Of a DNA stretch of 5,134 nt, positions 1 through 5,134 are shown in pieces. The DNA is from Shimia_B sp039198835 (GTDB taxonomy: Bacteria; Pseudomonadota; Alphaproteobacteria; Rhodobacterales; Rhodobacteraceae). The position numbers and the translations under genes are program-made. The notes below the pieces were generated by a model. The model searched no databases. It worked only from the letters and a program-made list of their open reading frames with translations, and had not been told where the DNA came from. Location of the stretch: contig JBCCTH010000201.1 in NCBI GenBank assembly GCA_039198835.1, forward strand, positions 1 to 5,134, in the 5' to 3' direction. The stretch's first letter is position 1; the number at the start of each line of letters is the position of its first letter.

Positions 1-1038
1 CAATACCCCGAGCGCTGTCCCCACAAGGCCGATCCCCGCGCCGCACAGGAAAAAGACCCGCATGATGGCCCCTTCGCTCAGGCCAATCGTGCGCAAGATG
101 CCGATATCGGCGCCTTTGTTTTTCACCAACATGATAATGCCGCTCACGATATTCATCGCAGCAAGAAGCACGAGCACCGACAAGATGATGAACATCACAT
201 TGTCCTCGATGGTGAGCGCGCGCAGGAAATTGGCCGCGCTGTCCTGCCAGGTCCAGATTATGCTGCGGGGCCCCGCCGCCTCGATCAGCGCGGCGTTATA
301 GCTTTCGGCTTCCTCCGGATCCTCGACCATGACCTCGATTTCGTCGGCGACCCCGTCGCGATTGAAGAAGAGCTGCGCTTCTTCAAAAGGCAGATAAACC
401 CGCGTCTGGTCGATATCGAAACGGCCAGCGGTGAAAATATAGGTGACGGTGAAAGACTTTACGCGCGGTGATGTGCCAAGGGCGGTGCGCACACCATTGG
501 GCGAGATGAGCTTGATGCGGTCGCCAACGGCAAGGCCGAGCTCGCGCGCAACGCCCGATCCCACGGCGGCACCTTCGGCGAAATCGGCAAGCGCTCCGCT
601 AGATGCGTCTGGCGCGGCGACACGCGGCACGCCCGCGAGATCGGCGGGGGTGATGCCATAGACCTCAACGCCGGTATTGCGATCTGCCGCATTGGCCATC
701 ACCTGGCCGCGAATGAGAGGGGCCGCGCGGGTCACACCGGGGAGGGCCTCGATGCGGTCGGCCATTTCGCGGTAATCGGCGATGGTGCGCGACGGGTCCT
801 CGAAGGTGGCGGATTGATAGACCGTCACATGGGCGTTGGCCCCGAGAATGGTATCGACAAAGTCAGCGCGGAACCCAGAACGCACGGCGAGTGTGATGAT
901 CAGCGCAGCGACAGCGAGCATGATGCCGATGACCGAGATCCACGTCATCGTGCTCACACCGCCCTCCGCGCGCCGCGCGCGCACATAGCGCCAGGCGATC
1001 ATCCACTCATATCGTGAAAAAGGGCGCGCTGCGCTCAT
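1..1038 (-). CDS. lolC: Lipoprotein-releasing ABC transporter permease, LolC/LolE family (partial, runs off the left edge)
   Basis: This inner-membrane permease would work with the ATPase LolD to extract outer-membrane lipoproteins from the inner membrane and hand them to LolA. The 346 visible codons start MSAARPFSRYEW and continue with MIAWRYVRARRAEGGVS, the typical N-terminus of alphaproteobacterial LolC/E. A first membrane helix lies at about residues 33-52, followed by a large periplasmic domain (about 55-275). A second helix is at 281-304, then the cytoplasmic FtsX-type signature KNKGADIGILRTIG (306-319), then the start of a third helix. Full family members are about 410-430 residues, so the last helices are missing. 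I chose the ATG at 1038 because an in-frame TGA lies just upstream and because the ATG overlaps the stop of the preceding gene (ATGA), which suggests translational coupling; there is no strong ribosome site. A lolD gene is expected beyond the left edge. The family is clear; LolC versus LolE naming is arbitrary where a lineage has one such permease. Confidence 0.93.
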   Translation of the reverse strand, partial: MSAARPFSRYEWMIAWRYVRARRAEGGVSTMTWISVIGIMLAVAALIITLAVRSGFRADFVDTILGANAHVTVYQSATFEDPSRTIADYREMADRIEALPGVTRAAPLIRGQVMANAADRNTGVEVYGITPADLAGVPRVAAPDASSGALADFAEGAAVGSGVARELGLAVGDRIKLISPNGVRTALGTSPRVKSFTVTYIFTAGRFDIDQTRVYLPFEEAQLFFNRDGVADEIEVMVEDPEEAESYNAALIEAAGPRSIIWTWQDSAANFLRALTIEDNVMFIILSVLVLLAAMNIVSGIIMLVKNKGADIGILRTIGLSEGAIMRVFFLCGAGIGLVGTALGVL

Positions 1039-2168
1039 TCAGCCATCGCTTGTTGATGCGCCGCACGGGCCTCTTCGAGCTTCGAAAGAAGGCGCGGGGC
1101 GGCGCGGGAGGCATCCTTGATCGGGTGAAGCCCGGCCAGAACGCGCCCCTGCTGAAGGATCAAAACACTCGGCGAAACATAGCGCTGATGATCGAGAATG
1201 AAGCGGGGCAAATCGAGCCCGAAGGCAAAGGCCATGTCCGGGTCACTCAAGAGCGTATAGGGCAAAGACAGGCGATAAACCGCTTCGCGCTGGTCATCGG
1301 TATCTTGCGACGAAATCCCGAAGACCTCTTCGATGCCGGCCTGGCGCATCATGTCATAGGCATCGCGAAACGAGCAGGCCATCGCGGTGGCGTTATCGGC
1401 ATCGTCGACCTCTTCCCAACCCTCGGGGAAGGCAACGCCCGGTCGCCCCATGAGCGGGTAGGTGAAGATCGCAATCGGGGCTGTGAGCATCGACAGATCC
1501 ACGACCGACCCGTCATGCGCCCGCAAGGTGATGTCGGGGATCGTTTTCGACATCGCCGCCGCGATATCGCCCTCATACTCAATAAAGGCGTCATCGTCGT
1601 CATCATGCGAGTGATCTTCAAACCGCGCATCATCGGCATGGGCCTCGGCATGGTGGCGCTCAAGCTCTGCCAGGCGGCGGCGGCGACGGCGCCGGATAGG
1701 CCAGCCCAAAAGCCCCCAGATCATCGACCAGATACCATAGCCTGCCGCAAACCCCAGACCCGCGAACGCCGCGCCTTCCGCGGTCAGCGGGAGGGCGGGT
1801 TTATAATCTCCGAATGTGCGCTGCGCGAGATCAACATCGGCGACGCGATAGGCCTGAACCAGCCTGCCGAAGGGGCCCGCCTCGCGAAATGCATCGACAT
1901 TGTCGCCCAAGCGCTGAAAGAGCGTGATCTCGCCTTCGGCCTTGCGCGCGGCCTCAGCCCCGGTGCGCGAAGTGCCCAGATCGGCGAGATATTCGTCGCG
2001 CGACATCTGAAAGGACGCCGCCGAGGCATCGATCTCGGCGACCTGGCTTTCAAGCTGATCGACCTTTCCCGCCAGCCGCTGGAGATATTGCTGAGCAAAT
2101 TCGGGGAATTGCGACATGCCCGCCGCGCCGGTGAGGCCGCATGCCATCGCCACGATGCGTAAAATCAT
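1035..2168 (-). CDS. DUF2937-like membrane protein fused to a PrxQ/BCP-like peroxiredoxin domain lacking the peroxidatic cysteine
   Basis: The 377-residue product has two parts. Residues 1-165 resemble DUF2937 proteins: a hydrophobic N-terminus, SQFPEFAQQYLQRLAG (19-34), a coiled-coil-like stretch, PALPLTAEGAAFAG (124-137) and a membrane helix at about 132-156. Seven arginines follow (159-165), which predicts a cytoplasmic C-terminus, then a His/Asp-rich linker (about 170-201). Residues 206-377 form a thioredoxin-fold peroxiredoxin: TYPLMGRPG (236-244), EGWEEVD (249-255), CSFRDAY (265-271), EVFGISSQDT (281-290) and LPYTLLSDPD (302-311). In PrxQ/BCP relatives the motif is GCTxxxCxFRD. Here it reads NATAMACSFRD, so A260 replaces the peroxidatic Cys while the resolving-type C265 remains. 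Peroxidase activity is therefore doubtful; a structural, regulatory or altered redox role is possible. An internal ATG (1553, M206) could start the second domain alone but lacks a well-placed ribosome site. The gene lies between proS and lolC and overlaps lolC by four bases. The reading frame is certain; the DUF2937 label and the function are inferred. Confidence 0.85.
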   Translation of the reverse strand: MILRIVAMACGLTGAAGMSQFPEFAQQYLQRLAGKVDQLESQVAEIDASAASFQMSRDEYLADLGTSRTGAEAARKAEGEITLFQRLGDNVDAFREAGPFGRLVQAYRVADVDLAQRTFGDYKPALPLTAEGAAFAGLGFAAGYGIWSMIWGLLGWPIRRRRRRRLAELERHHAEAHADDARFEDHSHDDDDDAFIEYEGDIAAAMSKTIPDITLRAHDGSVVDLSMLTAPIAIFTYPLMGRPGVAFPEGWEEVDDADNATAMACSFRDAYDMMRQAGIEEVFGISSQDTDDQREAVYRLSLPYTLLSDPDMAFAFGLDLPRFILDHQRYVSPSVLILQQGRVLAGLHPIKDASRAAPRLLSKLEEARAAHQQAMAE

Positions 2169-2179
2169 TCGCCCTTACA

Positions 2180-2194
2180 CGCCCGGCCCGGGCG
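2180..2194. repeat. GC-only inverted repeat in the proS to DUF2937-Prx gap
   Basis: A perfect 6-bp inverted repeat with a 3-base spacer (CGCCCG-GCC-CGGGCG) lies 11 bases upstream of the start codon of the DUF2937-Prx gene, in the 95-base gap after proS. Neither strand carries a T run after it, so it is not a classical intrinsic terminator. It could weakly attenuate transcription, stabilise a processed 5' end, or be chance in GC-rich DNA. The ribosome site of the downstream gene (AAGGG in TAAGGGCGA) sits between this element and the start codon. Confidence 0.35.
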
Positions 2195-2263
2195 CCCCTT
2201 ACCGCAACCTTTTACAGCATGACTCTAGCGGAACGGCGCGGGCAGGTAAAACGCCCATGCGGC

Positions 2264-3598
2264 CTAAACCCCGTAAATCTCTGCGATGCGAGCGATGGCG
2301 GCCTCGGGCGTCATCTCTTCGCTCTGGCCGGTGCGGCGGGAGCCCACTTCGACCACGCCAGCCTTAAGGCCCCTCGGGCCCACGGTGATGCGCCAGGGGA
2401 GACCGATGAGATCCATCGTCGCGAACTTCCCGCCCGCGCGCTCGTCACGGTCATCATAAAGCGGGTCAAGCCCGGCTGCCTTGAGCTGGCTGTAAAGGCT
2501 TTCGCAGGCGGCATCGGCCTCCGCATCGCCTTGCTTGAGGTTCACGATCCCGCAATGGAAGGGGGTGACGCCCTCGGGCCAGATGATGCCTTTGTCGTCG
2601 TGGAAGGCCTCGATGATCGCCCCCACCAGACGGCTCACGCCAATGCCGTGAGAGCCCATGTGAACCGGCACCTGCTTCCCGTCGGCATCCTGCACCGTTG
2701 CGCCCATGGCCTCGGAATACTTTGTCCCGAAATAAAAGATCTGACCGACTTCGATACCGCGCGCCGAGCGGCGGCGCTCTTCTGGGATCTCTTCGAAGAG
2801 TGCGGCGTCATGGGTTTCGTCCGTGCGCGCGTACCGCGAGGTGAACTCTTCAAGGACACTCTCGCATTCCGCGACATCGTCATAATCGATCTGCCGCGTT
2901 CCGAATTTCAGATCGGTGATCTGGCTATCATAGAAGACCTCGCTTTCGCCCGTCTCCGCGAGCACGAGGAATTCATGGGTATAATCGCCGCCAATGGGCC
3001 CACCATCGGCGCGCATCGGGATCGCCTGGAGACCCATGCGTTCATAGCTGCGCAGATAGCTGACGAGATGGCGGTTATAGGCATGGAGGGCTGCGTCTTT
3101 CGTGAGATCGAAATTGTAGCCGTCCTTCATATAGAATTCGCGCCCCCGCATCACGCCGAAGCGCGGGCGGCGCTCATCGCGAAACTTCCATTGTATATGA
3201 TAGAGCGTGAGCGGCAGGTCTTTGTAGCTGCGCACGTAAGAGCGGAAGATATCGGTGATGAGCTCTTCATTGGTGGGGCCATAGAGCATATCGCGGTCAT
3301 GGCGGTCGGTGATGCGCAGCATCTCTTCGCCGTAATCGTCATATCGGCCGCTTTCGCGCCAGAGGTCAGCCGATTGGAGCGTGGGCATCAGCATGGGGAT
3401 ATGGCCGGCGCGCTCCTGTTCCTCGTCAACGATCGCTTTGATCCGGTTCAACACCTTGTAGCCCAAAGGCAGCCACGAATAGATGCCCGCGCTGGCCTGT
3501 TTGATCATGCCCGCGCGCAGCATCAGCCGGTGTGAGGCGATCTTTGCTTCCGCGGGCGTCTCTTTCAGGACCGGCAGAAAGTAGCGGCTCAGGCGCAT
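2264..3598 (-). CDS. proS: Prolyl-tRNA synthetase, short form without editing (INS) domain
   Basis: This class II aminoacyl-tRNA synthetase charges tRNA-Pro with proline in the cytoplasm. The protein is 444 residues and complete. Class II motif 1 spans about residues 37-72 and ends in the MP at 71-72. The proline-pocket sequence GPTNEE is at 107-112. Motif 2 is FRDERRPRFGVMRGREFYMKD (139-159), and motif 3 is GSHGIGVSR (315-323). An HGTP anticodon-binding domain covers about 345-440 (IVNLKQGD, DDRDERAGGKF). E. coli ProRS is about 570 residues because of an inserted Ala-editing domain between motifs 2 and 3. Here that region is short, as in other alphaproteobacteria, so clearing of Ala-tRNA-Pro would fall to a separate ProX/YbaK-type deacylase. 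The ATG at 3598 is fixed by a strong Shine-Dalgarno four bases upstream. The stop is TAG. It is the first gene of a probable operon with the DUF2937-Prx gene and lolC. Confidence 0.98.
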   Translation of the reverse strand: MRLSRYFLPVLKETPAEAKIASHRLMLRAGMIKQASAGIYSWLPLGYKVLNRIKAIVDEEQERAGHIPMLMPTLQSADLWRESGRYDDYGEEMLRITDRHDRDMLYGPTNEELITDIFRSYVRSYKDLPLTLYHIQWKFRDERRPRFGVMRGREFYMKDGYNFDLTKDAALHAYNRHLVSYLRSYERMGLQAIPMRADGGPIGGDYTHEFLVLAETGESEVFYDSQITDLKFGTRQIDYDDVAECESVLEEFTSRYARTDETHDAALFEEIPEERRRSARGIEVGQIFYFGTKYSEAMGATVQDADGKQVPVHMGSHGIGVSRLVGAIIEAFHDDKGIIWPEGVTPFHCGIVNLKQGDAEADAACESLYSQLKAAGLDPLYDDRDERAGGKFATMDLIGLPWRITVGPRGLKAGVVEVGSRRTGQSEEMTPEAAIARIAEIYGV

Positions 3599-3602
3599 GG
3601 CG

Positions 3603-3610
3603 ACCTCCTT
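3603..3610 (-). promoter_or_regulatory. Strong ribosome binding site of proS
   Basis: On the minus strand the sequence AAGGAGGT, fully complementary to the 16S rRNA tail, is followed by four bases (CGCC) and the ATG of proS. It fixes the start codon and predicts efficient translation. Confidence 0.9.
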
Positions 3611-3641
3611 GATCGTGCCGTGCCCGCATAGGCCAAGCTTT

Positions 3642-3684
3642 GGGGGGGCTCAAGCCCGTCAGACGGGGCGTTTGAGGCCCCAGA
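3642..3684 (-). repeat. GC-rich inverted repeat in the proS leader
   Basis: On the plus strand GGGGGGCTCAA near the left end is partly complementary to TTTGAGGCCCC at the right end, and an inner CCCG-TCAGA-CGGG hairpin lies between them. The whole forms an imperfect, bulged stem. It lies about 45 bases upstream of the proS start, so it would be in the mRNA leader if the promoter is further upstream. Role unknown; it lacks a terminator-type T run and shows no T-box features. Confidence 0.4.
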
Positions 3685-3844
3685 GCGCGCAAGACCTGCC
3701 GCAAGCCGCGCGAAGACTGTAACATTTCAGCCCGATGGGGGCGCGATCATAAGGCGAGGCACCGCGCCGCCCGCCCCTTTGCGCCGCATTTTGTTTCAAA
3801 GACGCAGAAGCAGATGACGCACCTTCACGCCGCCGTGATGATGC

Positions 3845-3870
3845 GAACCGGTCGGCGTGGCGCGCCGTAT
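3845..3870 (+). promoter_or_regulatory. Candidate EcfG-like (general stress) promoter of the fasciclin gene
   Basis: GAACC, a 16-base spacer and CGTAT resemble the alphaproteobacterial EcfG promoter (GGAAC, 16-17 bases, CGTT). The first G of the -35 and the last T of the -10 do not match. Transcription would start near 3876, leaving a leader of about 45 bases before the ATG. This is a weak match in GC-rich DNA and is offered only as a hypothesis. Confidence 0.22.
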
Positions 3871-3878
3871 CCCTCTCA

Positions 3879-3896
3879 CATGCCGCAAGAGGCATG
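3879..3896 (+). repeat. Small hairpin in the fasciclin gene leader
   Basis: CATGCC and GGCATG form a perfect 6-bp inverted repeat around the loop GCAAGA, ending about 11 bases before the ribosome binding site. Such leader stems can stabilise an mRNA 5' end or act as a dyad operator. No function can be assigned. Confidence 0.35.
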
Positions 3897-3907
3897 GCCA
3901 ACAAAAC

Positions 3908-3913
3908 AGGAAG
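3908..3913 (+). promoter_or_regulatory. Ribosome binding site of the fasciclin gene
   Basis: AGGAAG is followed by eight bases and then the ATG at 3922. A second ATG directly follows (3925) at 11 bases, so the first is the better start, although the two products would differ by only one Met. Confidence 0.7.
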
Positions 3914-3921
3914 TATGAACG

Positions 3922-4437
3922 ATGATGAACTTTGTGAAGACTACCGCCGCCGCTGCCGCTTTCGCTTTCGCGGGTGCCGCTGCCTCCGCGAATACGATCG
4001 TTGACATCGCCGCGGGCGATGAGCGGTTTTCGACGCTGGTTGCCGCCGTTTCCGCCGCTGGCCTCGTTGAAACGCTCTCTGGCCCCGGCCCGTTCACGGT
4101 CTATGCCCCGGTCAACGACGCGTTCGCGGCGCTCCCCGAAGGCACAGTCGACACGCTCCTTCTGCCCGAGAACCGCGATCAGCTCACCGCTGTCCTCACC
4201 TACCATGTCGATGATCGTAAGCTTTTGTCGACCTCGTTCGCCGAAGGCCCCAACACCTATCGCCCGGTTAACGCGACCGAGCGTTTGTGCATTGATGCCT
4301 CTGCCGCTGGCGTGACCATCGCAGACGGCACGGGCGAAACAGCCAATGTGATCATTGCCAACATCGAAGCCGATAACGGCGTCATTCACGTGATCGACAA
4401 AGTCCTTCTCCCCGGCACGCGCCCCGCTTGCCACTAA
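3922..4437 (+). CDS. Secreted fasciclin (FAS1) domain protein
   Basis: This is a 171-residue single FAS1-domain protein, predicted to be exported to the periplasm or outside the cell. A Sec signal peptide covers residues 1-23, with a basic start (K6), an Ala/Phe-rich core and an ASA cleavage site before N24. The FAS1 domain fills the rest. The first conserved box is FTVYAPVNDAFAALP (58-72), the Tyr-His motif is LTYHV (92-96), and the second box is NGVIHVIDKVLLP (152-164). Two cysteines, C123 and C170, could form a disulfide after export. FAS1 proteins are generally adhesion or matrix-associated, and bacterial ones are often small and abundant; the specific ligand is unknown. It is transcribed divergently from proS and followed 17 bases later by a strong intrinsic terminator, so it is probably monocistronic. 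The start is supported by AGGAAG eight bases upstream. Confidence 0.95.
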   Translation: MMNFVKTTAAAAAFAFAGAAASANTIVDIAAGDERFSTLVAAVSAAGLVETLSGPGPFTVYAPVNDAFAALPEGTVDTLLLPENRDQLTAVLTYHVDDRKLLSTSFAEGPNTYRPVNATERLCIDASAAGVTIADGTGETANVIIANIEADNGVIHVIDKVLLPGTRPACH

Positions 4438-4454
4438 GCGAGCGCTGCTCAAAG

Positions 4455-4489
4455 AAAAGGGGGTCGGGCGAAAGCCCGTCCCCCTTTTT
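4455..4489 (+). terminator. Rho-independent terminator of the fasciclin gene
   Basis: AAAAGGGGG-T-CGGGC, a GAAA tetraloop, then GCCCG-T-CCCCCTTTTT: a long stem with a single T-T mismatch, ending in five T residues. It begins 17 bases after the TAA of the fasciclin gene. The A run on the left and T run on the right could also let it work in the minus direction, though no minus-strand gene is seen to the right. Confidence 0.95.
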
Positions 4490-4542
4490 GCTTGCAAGGG
4501 CGCGCTTTGCAGCCCAGCCTAAAGGCGTTATTGCGAGGCCCC

Positions 4543-5067
4543 ATGGCGCTGCCCAACAAAACCCAAACGCTTTACTGGAGCATCATCGCGATCCTGTTCG
4601 CGCTCGTGCTTTGGTATCTCGGCTCGGTGATCATGCCCTTCATCATCGGTGCCGCGATCGCCTATTTCCTTGATCCAACGGCCGACCGGCTCGAGGCGCT
4701 CGGGTTCAGCCGGGTTGCCGCCACGGTGCTCATTACGATCGTGGCGGTTTTGATATTTGTTCTCATGGTGGTGCTCGTCGTGCCGGCGCTCGTGCAGCAG
4801 GCGGTGGCGCTCTTTAATGCCGCGCCGCAGATTTTTACCAACCTGCGAGACTTTCTGACCGAGCGCTACCCGACCTTGATGGATGAAACGAGCGTTGCGC
4901 GCCAATCGCTCGTGTCCGTGGGTGAAACGATCCAGGCCCGCGGCGGCGAGCTTCTCAACACCGTCCTCACCTCGGCGGCGGGGGTGCATTGCCGCTGCCG
5001 TCTAGGAGGGAAAGCGTGGCGGTGTGCGCAGCGATCCCGATACGGGCAACCCGCTGAGCTACTCTGA
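4543..5067 (+). CDS. AI-2E family (PerM/UPF0118) transporter, N-terminal part, disrupted at its 3' end
   Basis: The first ~146 residues (4543 to about 4980) match the N-terminus of AI-2E/PerM-type permeases, polytopic inner-membrane proteins of about 350 residues named after a proposed autoinducer-2 exporter; the substrate of most members is unknown. Two hydrophobic segments lie at about residues 11-42 and end in the conserved AYFLDPTADRLE (40-51). A third helix covers about 58-80 (ITIVAVLIFVLMVVLVVP). A soluble amphipathic region follows, with FLTERYPTLMDE (104-115) and GGELLNTVLTSA (134-145). The next helix, usually hydrophobic, is absent; instead the frame runs into Cys/Arg-rich sequence and stops at 5067. 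The ATG at 4543 is preferred over an upstream TTG at 4492 because it gives the usual MALP start and has GAGG four bases upstream. The final ~28 residues are probably not genuine. See the junction finding. Confidence 0.82.
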   Translation: MALPNKTQTLYWSIIAILFALVLWYLGSVIMPFIIGAAIAYFLDPTADRLEALGFSRVAATVLITIVAVLIFVLMVVLVVPALVQQAVALFNAAPQIFTNLRDFLTERYPTLMDETSVARQSLVSVGETIQARGGELLNTVLTSAAGVHCRCRLGGKAWRCAQRSRYGQPAELL

Positions 5068-5134
5068 CACCGCCGTGGTCAACGTCGTCGAGCCCGATCT
5101 CGACCTGACCAAAACCGCCACGCCTGTCACCGGC
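5006..5134 (+). CDS. Fragment of a DUF11-type repeat surface protein (partial, both ends missing)
   Basis: In a frame different from the AI-2E gene, these 43 codons read without a stop to the window edge and include RSDPDTGNPLSYSDTA and VVEPDLDLTKTATPVTG. The pattern of an acidic strand, a VVEPDLDLTKTATP linker and the start of a new repeat is characteristic of DUF11 (conserved repeat) domains in large bacterial surface proteins. An in-frame TAG lies just upstream (5003-5005), and there is no credible start, so this is not a complete gene. A single missing base near 5014-5018 would join it to an upstream open frame (LPSRRES then GGVRSDPD). The fragment is short, so the family call is moderate. 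Its presence immediately after a truncated permease suggests a misjoin. Confidence 0.5.

Larger units (their letters stand above)
3599..3921. other. Divergent intergenic region between proS and the fasciclin gene
   Basis: These 323 bases separate two divergently transcribed genes, so both promoters should lie here. On the minus strand a TATGAT hexamer (3751 down to 3746) is a possible proS -10 box, but no good -35 lies 16-18 bases upstream of it. On the plus strand there is a weak EcfG-like pair (3845-3870). Two hairpins and both ribosome sites are listed separately. Short ORFs here have low-complexity products and no ribosome sites, and I see no tRNA or other RNA gene. Promoter positions are tentative. 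Confidence 0.6.

Noticed and set aside
1014..2162. Long plus-strand ORF of 382 codons opposite the DUF2937-Prx gene
   Set aside because: It is an antisense shadow in GC-rich coding DNA: no family resemblance, Arg/Gly/Ile-rich product and no ribosome site, while the minus strand has recognisable domains.
2139..2168. Possible lipobox (cysteine at residue 10) in the DUF2937-Prx protein
   Set aside because: The residues before the Cys (AMA) do not fit the Leu-x-x-Cys lipobox and the preceding segment is too short for a signal peptide.
2169..2263. Terminator between proS and the DUF2937-Prx gene
   Set aside because: Only GC-rich dyads without T runs are present, so transcription probably continues through the gap.
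2141..3535. Plus-strand ORF of 464 codons opposite proS
   Set aside because: The minus strand encodes an unmistakable complete ProRS. The plus product has no recognisable motif and arises from codon bias.
3426..3725. Minus-strand ORF of 99 codons overlapping the proS start in another frame
   Set aside because: It overlaps the well-supported proS N-terminus and ribosome site, and its product resembles nothing recognisable.
3659..3904. Minus-strand ORF of 81 codons in the intergenic region
   Set aside because: No Shine-Dalgarno, Arg/Ala/Ser-rich low-complexity product, and it spans the expected promoter region of both neighbours.
4492..4542. Upstream TTG start extending the AI-2E gene by 17 codons
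   Set aside because: It would begin immediately after the fasciclin terminator with no room for a promoter or ribosome site, whereas the ATG at 4543 gives the usual family N-terminus.
1..5134. Mobile element, CRISPR array, tRNA/rRNA or defence system
   Set aside because: No terminal repeats with transposase, no spaced direct repeats, no tRNA-like TψC or acceptor pairing, and no toxin, nuclease or phage-type gene was seen.

Overview
The window looks like chromosomal DNA of a GC-rich alphaproteobacterium, most likely from the Rhodobacterales. The reasons are the short bacterial-type prolyl-tRNA synthetase without an editing insertion, a lolC-type permease gene downstream of proS (the proS-lolC-lolD-dnaE order is familiar from that order), a DUF2937-like protein, and an AI-2E family permease with a typical Rhodobacterales N-terminus. 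This assignment rests on recalled family features; no search was run.

Left two thirds, minus strand (3598 down to 1): a probable operon transcribed right to left. It begins with proS, behind a near-perfect Shine-Dalgarno. After a 95-base gap comes a 377-residue membrane protein that joins a DUF2937-like N-terminal part to a C-terminal PrxQ/BCP-like peroxiredoxin domain. Its stop codon overlaps the start of lolC (ATGA), and lolC runs off the left edge after 346 codons. No convincing terminator separates these genes. The middle gene is the most unusual item: the position that should hold the peroxidatic cysteine is alanine, the resolving cysteine is kept, and the two domains are joined by a seven-arginine run and a His/Asp-rich linker.

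Middle (3599-3921): a divergent intergenic region of 323 bases. It holds a GC-rich hairpin in the proS leader and, on the plus side, a weak EcfG-like promoter candidate and a small hairpin ahead of the next gene. I see no RNA gene or convincing small ORF in it.

Right third, plus strand: a secreted single-domain fasciclin (FAS1) protein with a signal peptide, closed by a textbook intrinsic terminator with a GAAA tetraloop. Next is the first part (about 146 residues) of an AI-2E/PerM-type permease. Its family resemblance stops abruptly near 4980. The last ~130 bases read, in another frame, as a piece of a DUF11-type surface repeat protein. This junction is best explained as an assembly chimera at a contig end, or else a real rearrangement. 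No mobile element, CRISPR array, tRNA or rRNA was seen. Apart from the DUF2937-peroxiredoxin fusion and the right-end junction, this is an ordinary housekeeping region.
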